From positions 270,193 through 334,192 of the forward strand of contig CAWFTJ010000013.1 of assembly GCA_963818685.1 (NCBI GenBank): a DNA stretch of 64,000 nucleotides, read 5' to 3'. Of the stretch, positions 1 through 9,300 are shown piece after piece. The DNA comes from CAJCJE01 sp963818685. GTDB lineage: Bacteria > Actinomycetota > Actinomycetes > Mycobacteriales > Pseudonocardiaceae. Under the pieces are notes generated by a model that was not told where the DNA came from, did not search any database, and saw nothing but the letters and a program-made list of their open reading frames with translations. The translations under genes were made by a program, and so were the position numbers. The stretch's first letter is position 1; the number at the start of each line of letters is the position of its first letter.

Positions 1-471
1 CGCGAGGGCGACCGAGGACAGCGGCGCGAGGTCGCCCGAACAGCCGAGCGACCCGAACTCCTGCACAACCGGGACGATGCCCGCGTTCAGCATGCCAACC
101 AGCGTGTCCACTGTGGATGGACAAACGCCGGTGTGGCCGCTGGCCAGCGTGCGCAGCCGCAGCAGCATGAGCGCGCGCACGACCTCGCGCTCGACGGCGG
201 GGCCCGCGCCGGCCGCGTGCGAGCGGATCAGCGAGCGTTGCAGTTGGGCGCGGCGGTCCGGCGGGATGTGCCGGACGGCCAGTGCGCCGAAGCCGGTGGA
301 AATGCCGTACGTCGGGGTTTCCGCGCCGGCAAGGTCCTCGATGTGGGCCCGCGCGGTCTCGACGGCGGCACGCGCGGCCGGGGTCAGCTCGATCTGAGCT
401 TCCTGGCGGGCGACGGCGAGCACGTCGACGCGGCTCAATGGGTCGAGCCCGAGTGCGATGGCGTCCTGCAT
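1..471 (-). CDS. hutH: Histidine ammonia-lyase, N-terminal part (runs off the window)
   Basis: First enzyme of histidine degradation, deaminating L-histidine to urocanate in the cytoplasm. The 157 visible residues start at an ATG preceded by GGGA, 70 bases after the stop of the upstream gene in the same frame. The protein shows the family N-terminus (DPLSRVDVLAVAR, then TYGISTGFGAL) and, near the window edge, GSLGCSGDLAPL. That motif builds the MIO electrophile; the triad is Cys-Ser-Gly rather than the more common Ala-Ser-Gly, a variant known in actinomycete HutH. The rest (about 350 residues) lies outside the window. The nearby IclR gene could be its regulator, which is inference. A phenylalanine/tyrosine ammonia-lyase relative cannot be fully excluded from this fragment. 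Confidence 0.88.
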   Translation of the reverse strand, partial: MQDAIALGLDPLSRVDVLAVARQEAQIELTPAARAAVETARAHIEDLAGAETPTYGISTGFGALAVRHIPPDRRAQLQRSLIRSHAAGAGPAVEREVVRALMLLRLRTLASGHTGVCPSTVDTLVGMLNAGIVPVVQEFGSLGCSGDLAPLSSVALA

Positions 472-540
472 GTTCCCATCACAACCGGCGCGGACCGCTT
501 CCGCGAGTGCTGCGGAGCCGATGCTGTCTGAAATCCCAGA

Positions 541-1743
541 CTAGTAGGCGACTATCTGGGCCGAAGTCGGCGGCAGCGTGCGCCAGCGGGCCTCGACGAA
601 GGCGGTCTGCGGGGTGTCGTGCGGGTTGACGATCACGTAGCCGTGCTGGAACGGGCGCCAGATCAGCTTGCCGGCGAACTGGAGCTGACAAGCCGCCTGC
701 CCGAGCTTGCGTGCCGCGTCGAAGTCGGGTGTCCAGAGATCGGCGCCGTCGTAGGCGCCGTTGACCTCGGTGGACGCGGCGAACGTGCCGTAGCCCTGCC
801 AGGCCAGCAGGTAGGAGCCGAGCGCGTAGCCGACCAGGCTCGCGTTTGCCGCGTAGGCGTGGAAGAACCCCTGTTTCCGGGCGAACTGGGAGGCGAACAG
901 CCGCTGCTCGGAGGGCAGCCACCAGCCGTTCTCGATGCTCGCGGCGGCGGGCGCGTTGCCGAGGCCGGGTTGCAGCGCCATGTAGAACTCCTGGCTGGAC
1001 CCGCTGTTCAGCTCGGTGACGGCGTTCCAGAAGTCCTCGTCGTCGAAGTAGTCGCCGGTGTTGGTCAGGCACAGCCGACCCGCCGCGATCACCTTGCCGC
1101 ACACGGTACGCACCAGCGCGATCTCCGAGTCTTCCCAGGACTGTTCGGTCGGGTAGCCGGCAGGTGGGTCGGCGATGGTCCACTGCCAGGTCTGATTCAG
1201 CTCGTCGAGCATGACGCCCGCCCAGCCCTCCCTGGCCATGATCGCGACCAGGTTGTCGCCCGCGAGCTGCTGGTAGCCGGGGTTGCCAGGGTCCATCATG
1301 ATGTCGCCGCCGCCGTCCGAGCGGCCGATCGCGTTGCCGTGCACGTCACGCAGGAGCCAGTCCGGGTGATACATCTGCACCCAGGACGCGGGCAGCGCCG
1401 TGGTGTAGCCGAGATGATCACTCGGTCGGATGACCATCGGGTCCGCGTAGAACAGGAAGGTCATCGGCAGTTTGGTCGTCTCCGCATCGCGCAGCGCAGC
1501 GACCTGACCCGCGTAGCCGCGTTGCAGGACCTGGAACGGCCAGTTGTCGGCCTGGGTCAGCAGCGAGTGCGTGGTGTCGACGGTGTAGTCGTACCGGCCG
1601 AACTGGACTACCTGTTCCCGCTGCGGGCGCGGCAGTGTCGGAGCAGCGCTGGGTGTCGGAGCAGCGCTGGGTGTCGCCGTGACGCCGATGAGCACGCTCG
1701 CGGCGGAGAGCACGGCGACGCGAGTCAGCGCACCACACACCAT
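541..1743 (-). CDS. Secreted glycoside-hydrolase-like protein (GHL15 type)
   Basis: A 400-residue exported protein with an N-terminal signal peptide (hydrophobic stretch to about residue 30, then an Ala/Pro-rich linker made of a short direct repeat, TPSAAPTPSAAPT). The body resembles the putative glycoside hydrolase family GHL15: WVQMYHPDWLLRD, then GWAGVMLDELNQTW near residue 175 where an Asp/Glu pair sits at the end of a beta strand as in TIM-barrel hydrolases, and a C-terminal WRPFQHGYVIVNP segment. Substrate is not predictable. It starts 81 bases from the divergent IclR gene and is followed by hutH on the same strand. The family call rests on motif memory only. Confidence 0.62.
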   Translation of the reverse strand: MVCGALTRVAVLSAASVLIGVTATPSAAPTPSAAPTLPRPQREQVVQFGRYDYTVDTTHSLLTQADNWPFQVLQRGYAGQVAALRDAETTKLPMTFLFYADPMVIRPSDHLGYTTALPASWVQMYHPDWLLRDVHGNAIGRSDGGGDIMMDPGNPGYQQLAGDNLVAIMAREGWAGVMLDELNQTWQWTIADPPAGYPTEQSWEDSEIALVRTVCGKVIAAGRLCLTNTGDYFDDEDFWNAVTELNSGSSQEFYMALQPGLGNAPAAASIENGWWLPSEQRLFASQFARKQGFFHAYAANASLVGYALGSYLLAWQGYGTFAASTEVNGAYDGADLWTPDFDAARKLGQAACQLQFAGKLIWRPFQHGYVIVNPHDTPQTAFVEARWRTLPPTSAQIVAY

Positions 1744-1793
1744 GCGTGGATCTTCCCCGCTCGATCGCGATCAGGCGAGTTGAACCAGCTACC

Positions 1794-1810
1794 CTCGTCT
1801 GGGATACGAG
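1794..1810. promoter_or_regulatory. Inverted repeat between divergent GH and IclR genes
   Basis: CTCGT, seven bases, ACGAG lies just upstream of the IclR start and inside the 81-base divergent promoter region. A second perfect palindrome, GATCGCGATC, is at 1773-1782. Either could be the regulator's own operator; neither matches a binding site I can name. Confidence 0.3.
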
Positions 1811-1824
1811 ACAAGGTGGCCGCG

Positions 1825-2610
1825 ATGGACGCGAACGGCACGGTGCCGGCGCTACGCAGAGGGCTGGCCGTGCTGCGACTGTTGGCCAGCCACGCGGGTC
1901 CGGTGCCGGCGGCCGCGATCGCGGCCGAGCTGAAACTCCCCCGCTCGACCGTCTACCACCTGCTCACCGAACTCACGAACGCCGGTTTCGTCACGCACCT
2001 GCCCGAGGACCGGCGTTACGGCCTCGGCGTTGCCGCGTTCGAACTCGGCTCCGCCTACCTGCGGCACGACCCGCTGGAACGGCTGGCCCGTCCGCTGCTG
2101 CGCAGGCTGGTCGACCGGGTCGGCTACACCGCGCACCTCGGCGTGTTGCACGGCCCGGAAACCCTCTACCTGGTGCGGGAACAGCCGCGCAGGCCGCAGA
2201 CCCTGGTCACCGACGTCGGCGTGCGGCTGCCGGCACACCTGCCCGCGTCCGGCAGGGCCATGCTGGGCCGGTTGCCGGCCGCGCAGGTGCGGGCGCTGTT
2301 CCCGAACGCGGCACACTTCGTCAACCGCACCGGCCGTGGCCCGCGTGACCTGCCCGAACTACGCAGGCTGCTCTCCGCCGAGCGGCGGCGCGGCTGGGCC
2401 GTCGAGGACGGGCACGTCACACCGGGGTTCGCGTCGGTGGCCGCGCCCGTGCTCGATCATGGCGACCGGCCGGTGGCCGCGATCAGCGTGACGTTGCGGC
2501 ACGACTGCCCCGAGCCGACCGACTGCGGCCAGGACTGGCCGGAACTGGCCGCCGAGGTGGACAGGGCGGCGAGCGAACTGTCCGGCCGGATCGGCGGCAA
2601 GAGCGCATGA
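1825..2610 (+). CDS. IclR-family transcriptional regulator
   Basis: A 261-residue DNA-binding repressor/activator. Residues about 8-60 form the IclR winged helix-turn-helix (ALRRGLAVLRLL, then AAELKLPRSTVYHLLTEL), and about 75-255 form the IclR effector-binding domain (LGVAAFELGSAYL, LVREQPRRPQTLVTDVG, LPASGRAMLGRL). The ATG at 1825 follows an AAGG and begins right before the HTH; an in-frame GTG at 1816 is the alternative. The open frame extends far upstream but that part is antisense to the hydrolase gene and is not coding. Divergent from the GH gene and close to hutH, so regulation of either is plausible; the effector is unknown. Confidence 0.88.
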   Translation: MDANGTVPALRRGLAVLRLLASHAGPVPAAAIAAELKLPRSTVYHLLTELTNAGFVTHLPEDRRYGLGVAAFELGSAYLRHDPLERLARPLLRRLVDRVGYTAHLGVLHGPETLYLVREQPRRPQTLVTDVGVRLPAHLPASGRAMLGRLPAAQVRALFPNAAHFVNRTGRGPRDLPELRRLLSAERRRGWAVEDGHVTPGFASVAAPVLDHGDRPVAAISVTLRHDCPEPTDCGQDWPELAAEVDRAASELSGRIGGKSA

Positions 2611-2621
2611 CAACAACACGC

Positions 2622-2662
2622 CGAGAGGCCGCCCCCGGGGAACTCCCGGAGGCGGCCTCTCG
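2622..2662. terminator. Bidirectional terminator between IclR gene and ABC importer
   Basis: Perfect 12-bp stem CGAGAGGCCGCC / GGCGGCCTCTCG with a 17-base loop, placed 12 bases after the IclR stop and 8 bases before the stop of the convergent lipoprotein gene. Confidence 0.85.
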
Positions 2663-2670
2663 AACCGAAC

Positions 2671-3603
2671 CTACAGGCCGATCGAGCTCACCCACTGCTT
2701 CGCGACCGTGGACACGTCCGGCTTGCTCGGCGCGTTCAGGTCAGCGTCCAGTTTGGCCAGAGTGGCGGTGTCGAGCTTGGCCGAGATCGCGTTCAGGACC
2801 TGCTTGACCTGATCGGTTGCCTTGGCCTTGTTGATGATCGGCACCACGTTCTGCGCGGCGAAGTCGTTGTTCGGGTCGGTCAGCGCGACGAAGCCGTACT
2901 CCGCGATCGACGGGTCGGTGGTGAAGATGTCCGCCGCCTGCACGTTGCCGTTCTTCAGTGCGGTCGCGGTGACCACGCCAGGGCTGAGCTGGGTGAAGCT
3001 CTTGAACGTGCAGTTGTACTTGCTCTTCAGGCCCGGAATGCCGTCGACCCTGGTGATGAACTCGGGCGGCCCACCGAAGACCAGGTCACCGCAGTGCGGG
3101 GCGAGGTCGCTGATGGACTTCGCGTGGTACTGGTCCGCGGTCGCCTTGGTGACCACGACCGCGTCCGCGTCCTGCGCGGTCGCCTGGTTCAGCTCGATCA
3201 GGTTGCTCGGCAACGTGGTGCCCAGCGCCTTGTACACGTCGGCCGAGCTGACCTGGGTAGCGTTCTTGTTCAGGTACTGTAGGAGGCTGCCGGTGTATTC
3301 CGGCAGGAGATCCAGCGAACCCTGCTCGATCGCCGGGAAGTAGATCTCGCGGCTGCCGAGGTTCGGCTTCTGGCTGACCTTGATGCCCTTGTCGGTCAGG
3401 GCCTGCCAGTAGATCTGGCCGAGCAGCTGGCTTTCCGGGAAGTCCGCCGAGCCGATGACGATGGTGCCCGACGGGCTCGGCGCGTTGCTGCCGCTGCTGC
3501 CACTGCTCAACGGGTTGCTCGAACCGCCGCCGCAAGCGGTCACGGCCAGCATCGCCGCGAGCCCGGCTCCGACACCGGCGATGGCCTTCATGCTGTTTTT
3601 CAT
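2671..3603 (-). CDS. Glycine betaine/choline-type ABC importer, substrate-binding lipoprotein
   Basis: A 310-residue solute-binding lipoprotein of the OpuAC/ProX (QAT) family that captures quaternary ammonium compatible solutes outside the membrane. It has a lipoprotein signal with lipobox LAVTAC at about residue 24, a Ser/Gly linker, then the binding fold beginning TIVIGSADFPESQLLGQIY. It is the last gene of a four-gene operon read leftwards and overlaps the preceding permease by four bases. Glycine betaine, choline, carnitine or proline betaine are all possible ligands; aromatic cage residues cannot be assigned confidently by eye. Confidence 0.87.
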   Translation of the reverse strand: MKNSMKAIAGVGAGLAAMLAVTACGGGSSNPLSSGSSGSNAPSPSGTIVIGSADFPESQLLGQIYWQALTDKGIKVSQKPNLGSREIYFPAIEQGSLDLLPEYTGSLLQYLNKNATQVSSADVYKALGTTLPSNLIELNQATAQDADAVVVTKATADQYHAKSISDLAPHCGDLVFGGPPEFITRVDGIPGLKSKYNCTFKSFTQLSPGVVTATALKNGNVQAADIFTTDPSIAEYGFVALTDPNNDFAAQNVVPIINKAKATDQVKQVLNAISAKLDTATLAKLDADLNAPSKPDVSTVAKQWVSSIGL

Positions 3604-4340
3604 GGCGAAGACGTTCCTCCTGCGGTTTCGACGTCCATAGTGGACGACGTAACACTACTTGACCGAACAGCGCGGCGCCGTCGCCGAACCGTGCGGAGAC
3701 CTGGTGATACGACAAGGCGCTGGACCAGCGCGAGCAAGCCCTCCACGATCAGTGCCAGCGCCGCGATCACGATGGCGCCACCGAGCATGATGGTGAAGTT
3801 GTTGGTCTTCTCGCCGAGAAAGATGAAGTAACCGAGACTGCTGGTGCCGATGTAGGCGGCAATGGACGCGGTCGCGATCACCTGGAGCATCGCGGTGCGC
3901 AGCCCGGCGAGGATCAGCGGCAGCGCGATCGGCAACTCCACCCGGAGCAGGATCGACCATTCCCGCATGCCCATGCCGCGCGCGGCATCGATCACGGACG
4001 AGTCCACGTTGTTCACGCCCGAGTACGTGCCGGCCAGGAACGGCGGAATCGCCAGCACCACCAGGGCGAGCGTGACCGGCAGGACGCCCAGCCCGATCAG
4101 CAGCACGAAGATGATCAGCAGGCCGAGCTCGGGCAGGGCACGGAAACCGTTGGCGATACCTGCGATCAGGAAGCCGCCCTTGCCGGTGTGCCCGATGAAC
4201 GCGCCGACCGGGATCGCGATGATGGCACCGATCGCCACCGCGAGCACCGTCAGATAGAGGTGATACGCGGTGAGCTGCGGGATACCGGCCGAGCCGGACC
4301 AGTTGGTCGGGTCGGTGAAGAACGAGCCGATGCTGTTCAT
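3600..4340 (-). CDS. Glycine betaine/choline-type ABC importer, permease 2
   Basis: A 246-residue inner-membrane permease with about six hydrophobic segments and the binding-protein-dependent EAA loop (DAARGMGMREWSILLRVELPIALPLILAGLRTA) that docks the ATPase. The start chosen is the ATG at 4340, which overlaps the TGA of permease 1 as ATGA; longer readings begin inside that upstream gene. The C-terminus carries an Arg-rich, Ser/Thr-rich tail. The two permeases form the heterodimeric channel of an OpuC/OsmU-like importer. Confidence 0.87.
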   Translation of the reverse strand: MNSIGSFFTDPTNWSGSAGIPQLTAYHLYLTVLAVAIGAIIAIPVGAFIGHTGKGGFLIAGIANGFRALPELGLLIIFVLLIGLGVLPVTLALVVLAIPPFLAGTYSGVNNVDSSVIDAARGMGMREWSILLRVELPIALPLILAGLRTAMLQVIATASIAAYIGTSSLGYFIFLGEKTNNFTIMLGGAIVIAALALIVEGLLALVQRLVVSPGLRTVRRRRRAVRSSSVTSSTMDVETAGGTSSP

Positions 4341-4990
4341 GCCGTCGCCCCCGCCCTGGCTGCCTTGGCCCACGGACTGAGTGACCGGCCGAGCAGCACC
4401 AGCAACCCGTCCAGGATCAGCGCGAGCACCACGATCGCCACGACCCCGGTGACCACCTCAGGGGTGTTGTAGAGCTGAAAACCGGCGGTCATCAACTGGC
4501 CGAGGCCGCCGACACCGACCAGCGCGCCAACGCTGACCAGGCTCATGTTGGACACGGTCGCGACCCGCAGGCCCGCGAACATCACCGGAACCGCGAGCGG
4601 CAGTTCCACGCCGAAGAACCGGCCAGCCGAGCGATAGCCGATCGCGTTCGCCGCCGCGACCACGTTCTCCGGCACCGAGGCGAGCGAATCGGCGATCGAG
4701 CGGATCAACAGCGCGCAGGTGTAGATGGTCAGCGCGACGACGAGGCTGATCGGGTTCACGATCGGGAGGTGGAAGAGGTAGGGCAGCACGACAAGCGCCA
4801 CCAGCGACGGGATCGTGTACAGGATGCCGCCGAGCGGGATCAGGATCGCCCGCGCGATGCGAAAGCGCGCGGCCAGCGCCCCGAGCGGAATCGAGATGAT
4901 CACGCCGAACAGGACCGGTAGGAGCGCGAGCACCAGGTGCGTTCCGCCCTGGGACAGGATCGTCGGAATGTGGTTGAGAGCCCAGCTCAT
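4337..4990 (-). CDS. Glycine betaine/choline-type ABC importer, permease 1
   Basis: A 217-residue permease beginning MSWALNHIPTILSQGG, with several membrane segments (for example LVLALLPVLFGVIISIPLG and FHLPIVNPISLVVALTIY) and the EAA loop ANAIGYRSAGRFFGVELPLA. The ATG at 4990 overlaps the TGA of the ATPase gene as ATGA, and its own stop overlaps permease 2 in the same way, indicating translational coupling through the operon. Confidence 0.88.
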   Translation of the reverse strand: MSWALNHIPTILSQGGTHLVLALLPVLFGVIISIPLGALAARFRIARAILIPLGGILYTIPSLVALVVLPYLFHLPIVNPISLVVALTIYTCALLIRSIADSLASVPENVVAAANAIGYRSAGRFFGVELPLAVPVMFAGLRVATVSNMSLVSVGALVGVGGLGQLMTAGFQLYNTPEVVTGVVAIVVLALILDGLLVLLGRSLSPWAKAARAGATA

Positions 4991-6129
4991 GACGGGACCT
5001 TGCCGGCTTCGCGGGCCGCGGACAGCGCGGCGAGCACGTCCTCGGCACGCACGCAGCCGACCACCGCGCCGCTCTCGTCCACCGCGATGCCATGGCTGGA
5101 CGGGGAACTCAGCGCGGAATCCAGTGCCGCGCGCAGCGATCCCGACGTGGTGCCGTCGTCCGGGTTGACGTGGTAGAGCGAGCCGCCGGAGGCCAGCAGG
5201 TTGTCTGTGACCTCGACGTCTTCGGACACTGTGGACAGCCGAGCAGCGGAAAGCCAACCCAGCGGCCGGTTCTTCTCGTCGACGGCCACTGCCCAGCCAT
5301 CCTCCAACTGCGCCTTGGCCGCGGCGACCGTACCGCCGAACCGAACACAGGGCACCGAACCGAGGTTCAGCCCGTCCGCGGTGAGGAAGCCGAGCGCGCG
5401 ATAACCGCGATCGCGGCCGACGAAGGAGGAAACGAAGTCGTCGGCCGGACTGGCCAACAACACGGAAGGCTTGTCGTACTGGGCCAGAATGCCGCCCTGG
5501 CGGAACACGGCGACCTTGTCACCGAGCTTGATCGCCTCGTCGATGTCGTGCGTGACGAACACGATGGTCTTGGCCAGCCCCGACTGTAGGCGGAGCAACT
5601 CCTCCTGGAGTCCTTCCCGGACGATCGGGTCGACCGCGCTGAACGGCTCGTCCATCAGCAGCACCGGCGGGTCCGCCGCGAGCGCGCGGGCGACACCGAC
5701 GCGCTGCTGCTGGCCGCCGGAGAGCTGGGCCGGGTACCGCTTGCCGACCTCGGCCGGCAGGCCGACCAGTTCCAGCAGCTCGCCGGCGCGCCTGCGGGCC
5801 TCGCGGCGCGAGGTGCCGGTGAGCACGGGCACGGTCGCCACGTTGTCCAGCACACTGCGGTGCGGGAACAACCCGGCCTGCTGGATCACATACCCGATAC
5901 CCCTGCGCAACAATGGCGGGTCGGACTCACGGATGTCCTTGCCGTCGATGAGGATTCGCCCGGACGTTGGGTCGATCATCCGGTTGATCATGCGTAGAGA
6001 GGTGGTTTTCCCGCAACCGGACGGGCCGACGAACACCGTGATCTTGCCCTCATCGACCCGCAGGTCGAGGGAGTGCACGGCGGTCGTGCCATCGTCATAC
6101 TGCTTGGTCACGGCCTGGAACTCGATCAC
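4987..6129 (-). CDS. Glycine betaine/choline-type ABC importer, ATPase with C-terminal CBS-like region
   Basis: A 380-residue ATP-binding subunit that powers osmolyte uptake. Visible are Walker A GPSGCGKTT, the Q-loop region IGYVIQQAGLFPHRSV, signature LSGGQQQRVGVARAL, Walker B VLLMDEPF and the H-loop FVTHDIDEA. Residues about 245-375 form a C-terminal tandem CBS-like regulatory region (SVPCVRFGGTVAAAKAQL, later HGIAVDESGAVVGCVRAEDVL), as in OpuA/OpuC ATPases, where it gates transport by ionic strength. Start is GTG with GGAGGG eight bases upstream. First gene of the operon; a perfect 20-bp palindrome lies about 50 bases upstream. Confidence 0.9.
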   Translation of the reverse strand: MIEFQAVTKQYDDGTTAVHSLDLRVDEGKITVFVGPSGCGKTTSLRMINRMIDPTSGRILIDGKDIRESDPPLLRRGIGYVIQQAGLFPHRSVLDNVATVPVLTGTSRREARRRAGELLELVGLPAEVGKRYPAQLSGGQQQRVGVARALAADPPVLLMDEPFSAVDPIVREGLQEELLRLQSGLAKTIVFVTHDIDEAIKLGDKVAVFRQGGILAQYDKPSVLLASPADDFVSSFVGRDRGYRALGFLTADGLNLGSVPCVRFGGTVAAAKAQLEDGWAVAVDEKNRPLGWLSAARLSTVSEDVEVTDNLLASGGSLYHVNPDDGTTSGSLRAALDSALSSPSSHGIAVDESGAVVGCVRAEDVLAALSAAREAGKVPS

Positions 6130-6179
6130 CCGAGATCCCTCCGGTCGTCACGGCCACTCGCCGGCCGCCGCGGCATGAA

Positions 6180-6199
6180 GCACGAGATATGTCTCGTGC
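6180..6199. promoter_or_regulatory. Perfect 20-bp inverted repeat upstream of the betaine importer operon
   Basis: GCACGAGA-TATG-TCTCGTGC, two perfect 8-base arms around four bases, 51 bases before the ATPase start codon. Its size and place fit an operator for a dimeric repressor of the TetR or GntR kind; no regulator gene is adjacent. Confidence 0.55.
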
Positions 6200-6388
6200 C
6201 CCGAGTCTTCTCGCGGTCGCGGAGGACATCGGTTGCACGACCCTAGCCGGCAACGCCGACAAAGGCAGCACGTTTCATCATCTGATCGCGGATTTCCGCA
6301 CCTACCCGCGACCAAATCGTGGCAGAAAAGTCACCCAGGGTCACTGGGCACCCCCCGATCACGTCCTCGGCCTGTCCGTTTGCTCCGA

Positions 6389-9300
6389 TCAGCCCGCGTT
6401 CGGGATGGCCAGCGGTCCGGCCTTGAGCATCGCGCGGAAGTCCTTGGCCGGGACCGCGCGGGAGAACAACCAGCCCTGATAGGCGTCGACGCCCATGCCG
6501 CGTAGCACGTGGAACTGGGTCGCCGTCTCAACGCCCTCCGCGATGCAGCTGCGCCCCATCGCGCGGGACATGTCCACAACAGCGCTGGCCACCGCGAAAT
6601 CGGAGGAGTCGCTGCCGACACCCGCGACAAATCTTCGGTCGACCTTGATGATCTGCGCCGGCAGGTCCTTCAGGCGCGCCAGCGACGAGTAGCCGGTGCC
6701 GAAGTCGTCCACCGCGAACCGCACGCCTCGGGCGACCAGCACCGCCATTGCCGCGCGGGTGCGGGAGGGCAGGTCGACCAGGCTGGTCTCGACAAGTTCG
6801 AGCACCACCCGATCCCAGTCGATCTCCGCGCCGAGCACCGCGTTGGACACCGCGTCCACGAACTCGGCGTCGCCAGGCACCAGACCGGCCAGGTTCACCG
6901 CGATGCCGACCGGATGACCGGCGATCTCCGACCAGTCCACCGCCTCGGCGAGCGCGGTGCGCAACACCCAGCGGTCCAGTTCGCGCAGCAGGCCGCCCTG
7001 CTCGGCGACCGGCAGGAACACGTCAGGGCCGAGCAGGCCGCGCTCCGGGTGCGGCCAGCGCACCAGCGCCTCAGCGGTGAGCACGGTGCCGTCCGCGGCG
7101 ACCACCGGCTGGTAGTGCAGGGTCAGGCCGTCCGAGGACAGCGCGTCGCGCAGCTGCCCCTCAAGGTGCACCTGGCGGTCGGCCGACGCGATCAACGCGG
7201 CGCTGGCCACCGAAACCCGGCCGGCGCCCTGCTTCTTCGCCTCGAACATGGCCGCGTCCGCGAACCGCAACAGGTCGGCGCCGGTCGACTCCTCCCCGTT
7301 GGGCACGGCGGCACCGATCGACGCGGACACCCGGACCAGCTGGCCGTGCACGGGCACCGCGGTGCGCAGCAGCGAGGACACCAGGTTGGCCAGGTTGCCG
7401 ACGCCGCCAAGCACGTCGATGTCCGCGCAGATGATCACGTACTCGTCGCCGGAAAGGCGCGCGACCGTGCAGTTGTCCGGCAGCCCGCCCTCCAGCCGGC
7501 GGGCCAGCGCCACCAGCAGCTCGTCGCCTGCGTCGTGGCCGAGCGAGTCGTTGACCCGCTTGAAGTTGTCGATGTCGCAGAACAGCACCGCGACCTTGGC
7601 CGCGTCCGGCCCGTGCAGCAGACCGGCGAGTAGTTCCTTGACCGCGGCCCGGTTGGGCAGGCCGGTCAGCTCGTCGTGGTTGGCCTGGTGGCGCAGGGCC
7701 TCTGCGGCGCGACGGCGTTCGGTCACGTCCTGGAAGACCACCAGCCAGAACCGCTGGCCGTCGTCCTGAACGGACACCGCGATGTGCAGGTCGCAGTAGA
7801 TCGGCTCGCCGTCCGCGCGGACCAGGACCCGCTGCGGCACCTTGCGTCTGCCCTTGAGGTTGCCGCGCTCGGCCCGGATCGACGGGTACTTGGTGGTGTC
7901 GCCGGGGTGGCCGAGCTGGTCGGCGGTGCGCCCGCGCAGCTTCTCCAGGCTGGTACCGAGCAGGTCGCACAGGGCGTCGTTGGCGTCGACGAGCCGCTCC
8001 GCGTCGTCGAAAAGGCCGATGCCGACCGGGGTCAGCGCGACGAGATCGGTGAAGCGCTGGCTGGAGCGCAGCATGCGCGTTTCCGCGGTGCGCTGCTCGG
8101 TCACGTCCTGCGCCGTGCCGATCAACAGCCGGGAGGTGGACGCCGGCAACACCGCGCCGTACGCCCGGAAGGTGCGGATCGCCCCGTCCGGTCGGACGAT
8201 GTGATATTCGCACTCGACCGGCTTGCGGTCCCTGGCCAGCTGCCGGAACCGCTCGTCCACCCAGGACCGGTCCTGAGGCTGCACCAGGGTGAGGAACTTC
8301 TGGTAGGTGGCCGGGGTGTCCGGGCCGACGCCGAGCAGCTCGCGCATCATCGGCGACCACACGCACTCGTCGGTGTCCGGGTTCCACTCCCACGCGCCGA
8401 GCCGCGCCACCCGCTGCGCCACCTCGAACCGGCGCCTGTCCTGCACCAGTTGGCGTTCCAGCAGGCGATGGTCGGTGACGTCCTGGATGGTGCCGGCCAT
8501 GCCGCTGACCTCGCCGCCCGGCCCGAAGATGCCGTGCGCACGCGCCAGGTAGATGCGTCCGCCGACCTCGCCGTCGACCTCGACCTCCAGCGGCGAGTCG
8601 ATAGTTGTCCGGGAAAGCCGCTGGTAGAGAGCCTGCACGCTGGGCAGCTGCGCCGACTTGACGTTGGCGAGCGGGTCGTTACCAGGGTTGACGCCGATCT
8701 CGGCGTACATCTCGTTCAGGGCCGCGCTGCGCCAGGTGGTGTTGGTGGCGATGTCGTAGCGGAAACTGCCCATCTTCGCGATCCGCTGCGCGTCGAGCAG
8801 GGCCGCGCGCTCGGCGGCCAGCATGTCCCTGTCGCGTCTGCGGTCGGTCACGTCGCGCGCGTAGCCGGTGACCAACATCGCGGTCGGGTCTGCCGGCCGG
8901 GGCGCGGCATAGCCGTGCAACCAGCGCAGTTCGCCGTCCGGTCGGACTATCCGGCACTCGGTGTCGATCACGTCGCCGTAGTCCCGGTGGCGCTGCCACA
9001 GCTCGCCGACCCGCGCGACATCATCCGGATGGATGAACCGCAGCATGGCCTCAAGGCCCGGCTCGACCGAGCCGAACTCGATGCCGAGCAGCCGGTACAG
9101 GCCCGGCGACCAGAACGCCTGCTGGGTGCGCTGGTCAAACTCCCACCAGCCGATGCCGGTGAGCGCCTGCACCTCGTCGACGCGGCGCCGCTCGCGCTCC
9201 AGCGCCGAACGCGTCTCGACGAGTTCGGAGACGTCGGTGAGCAGCACCGCGTCCAGGCCCGATCCGGGCACCCGCCAGCGGACCGCACGCACCGGCAGCG

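Noticed and set aside
619..1824. Upstream extension of the IclR frame giving a 663-residue protein
   Set aside because: That part is antisense to the glycoside-hydrolase-like gene, has no domain likeness, and the HTH begins right after the ATG at 1825.
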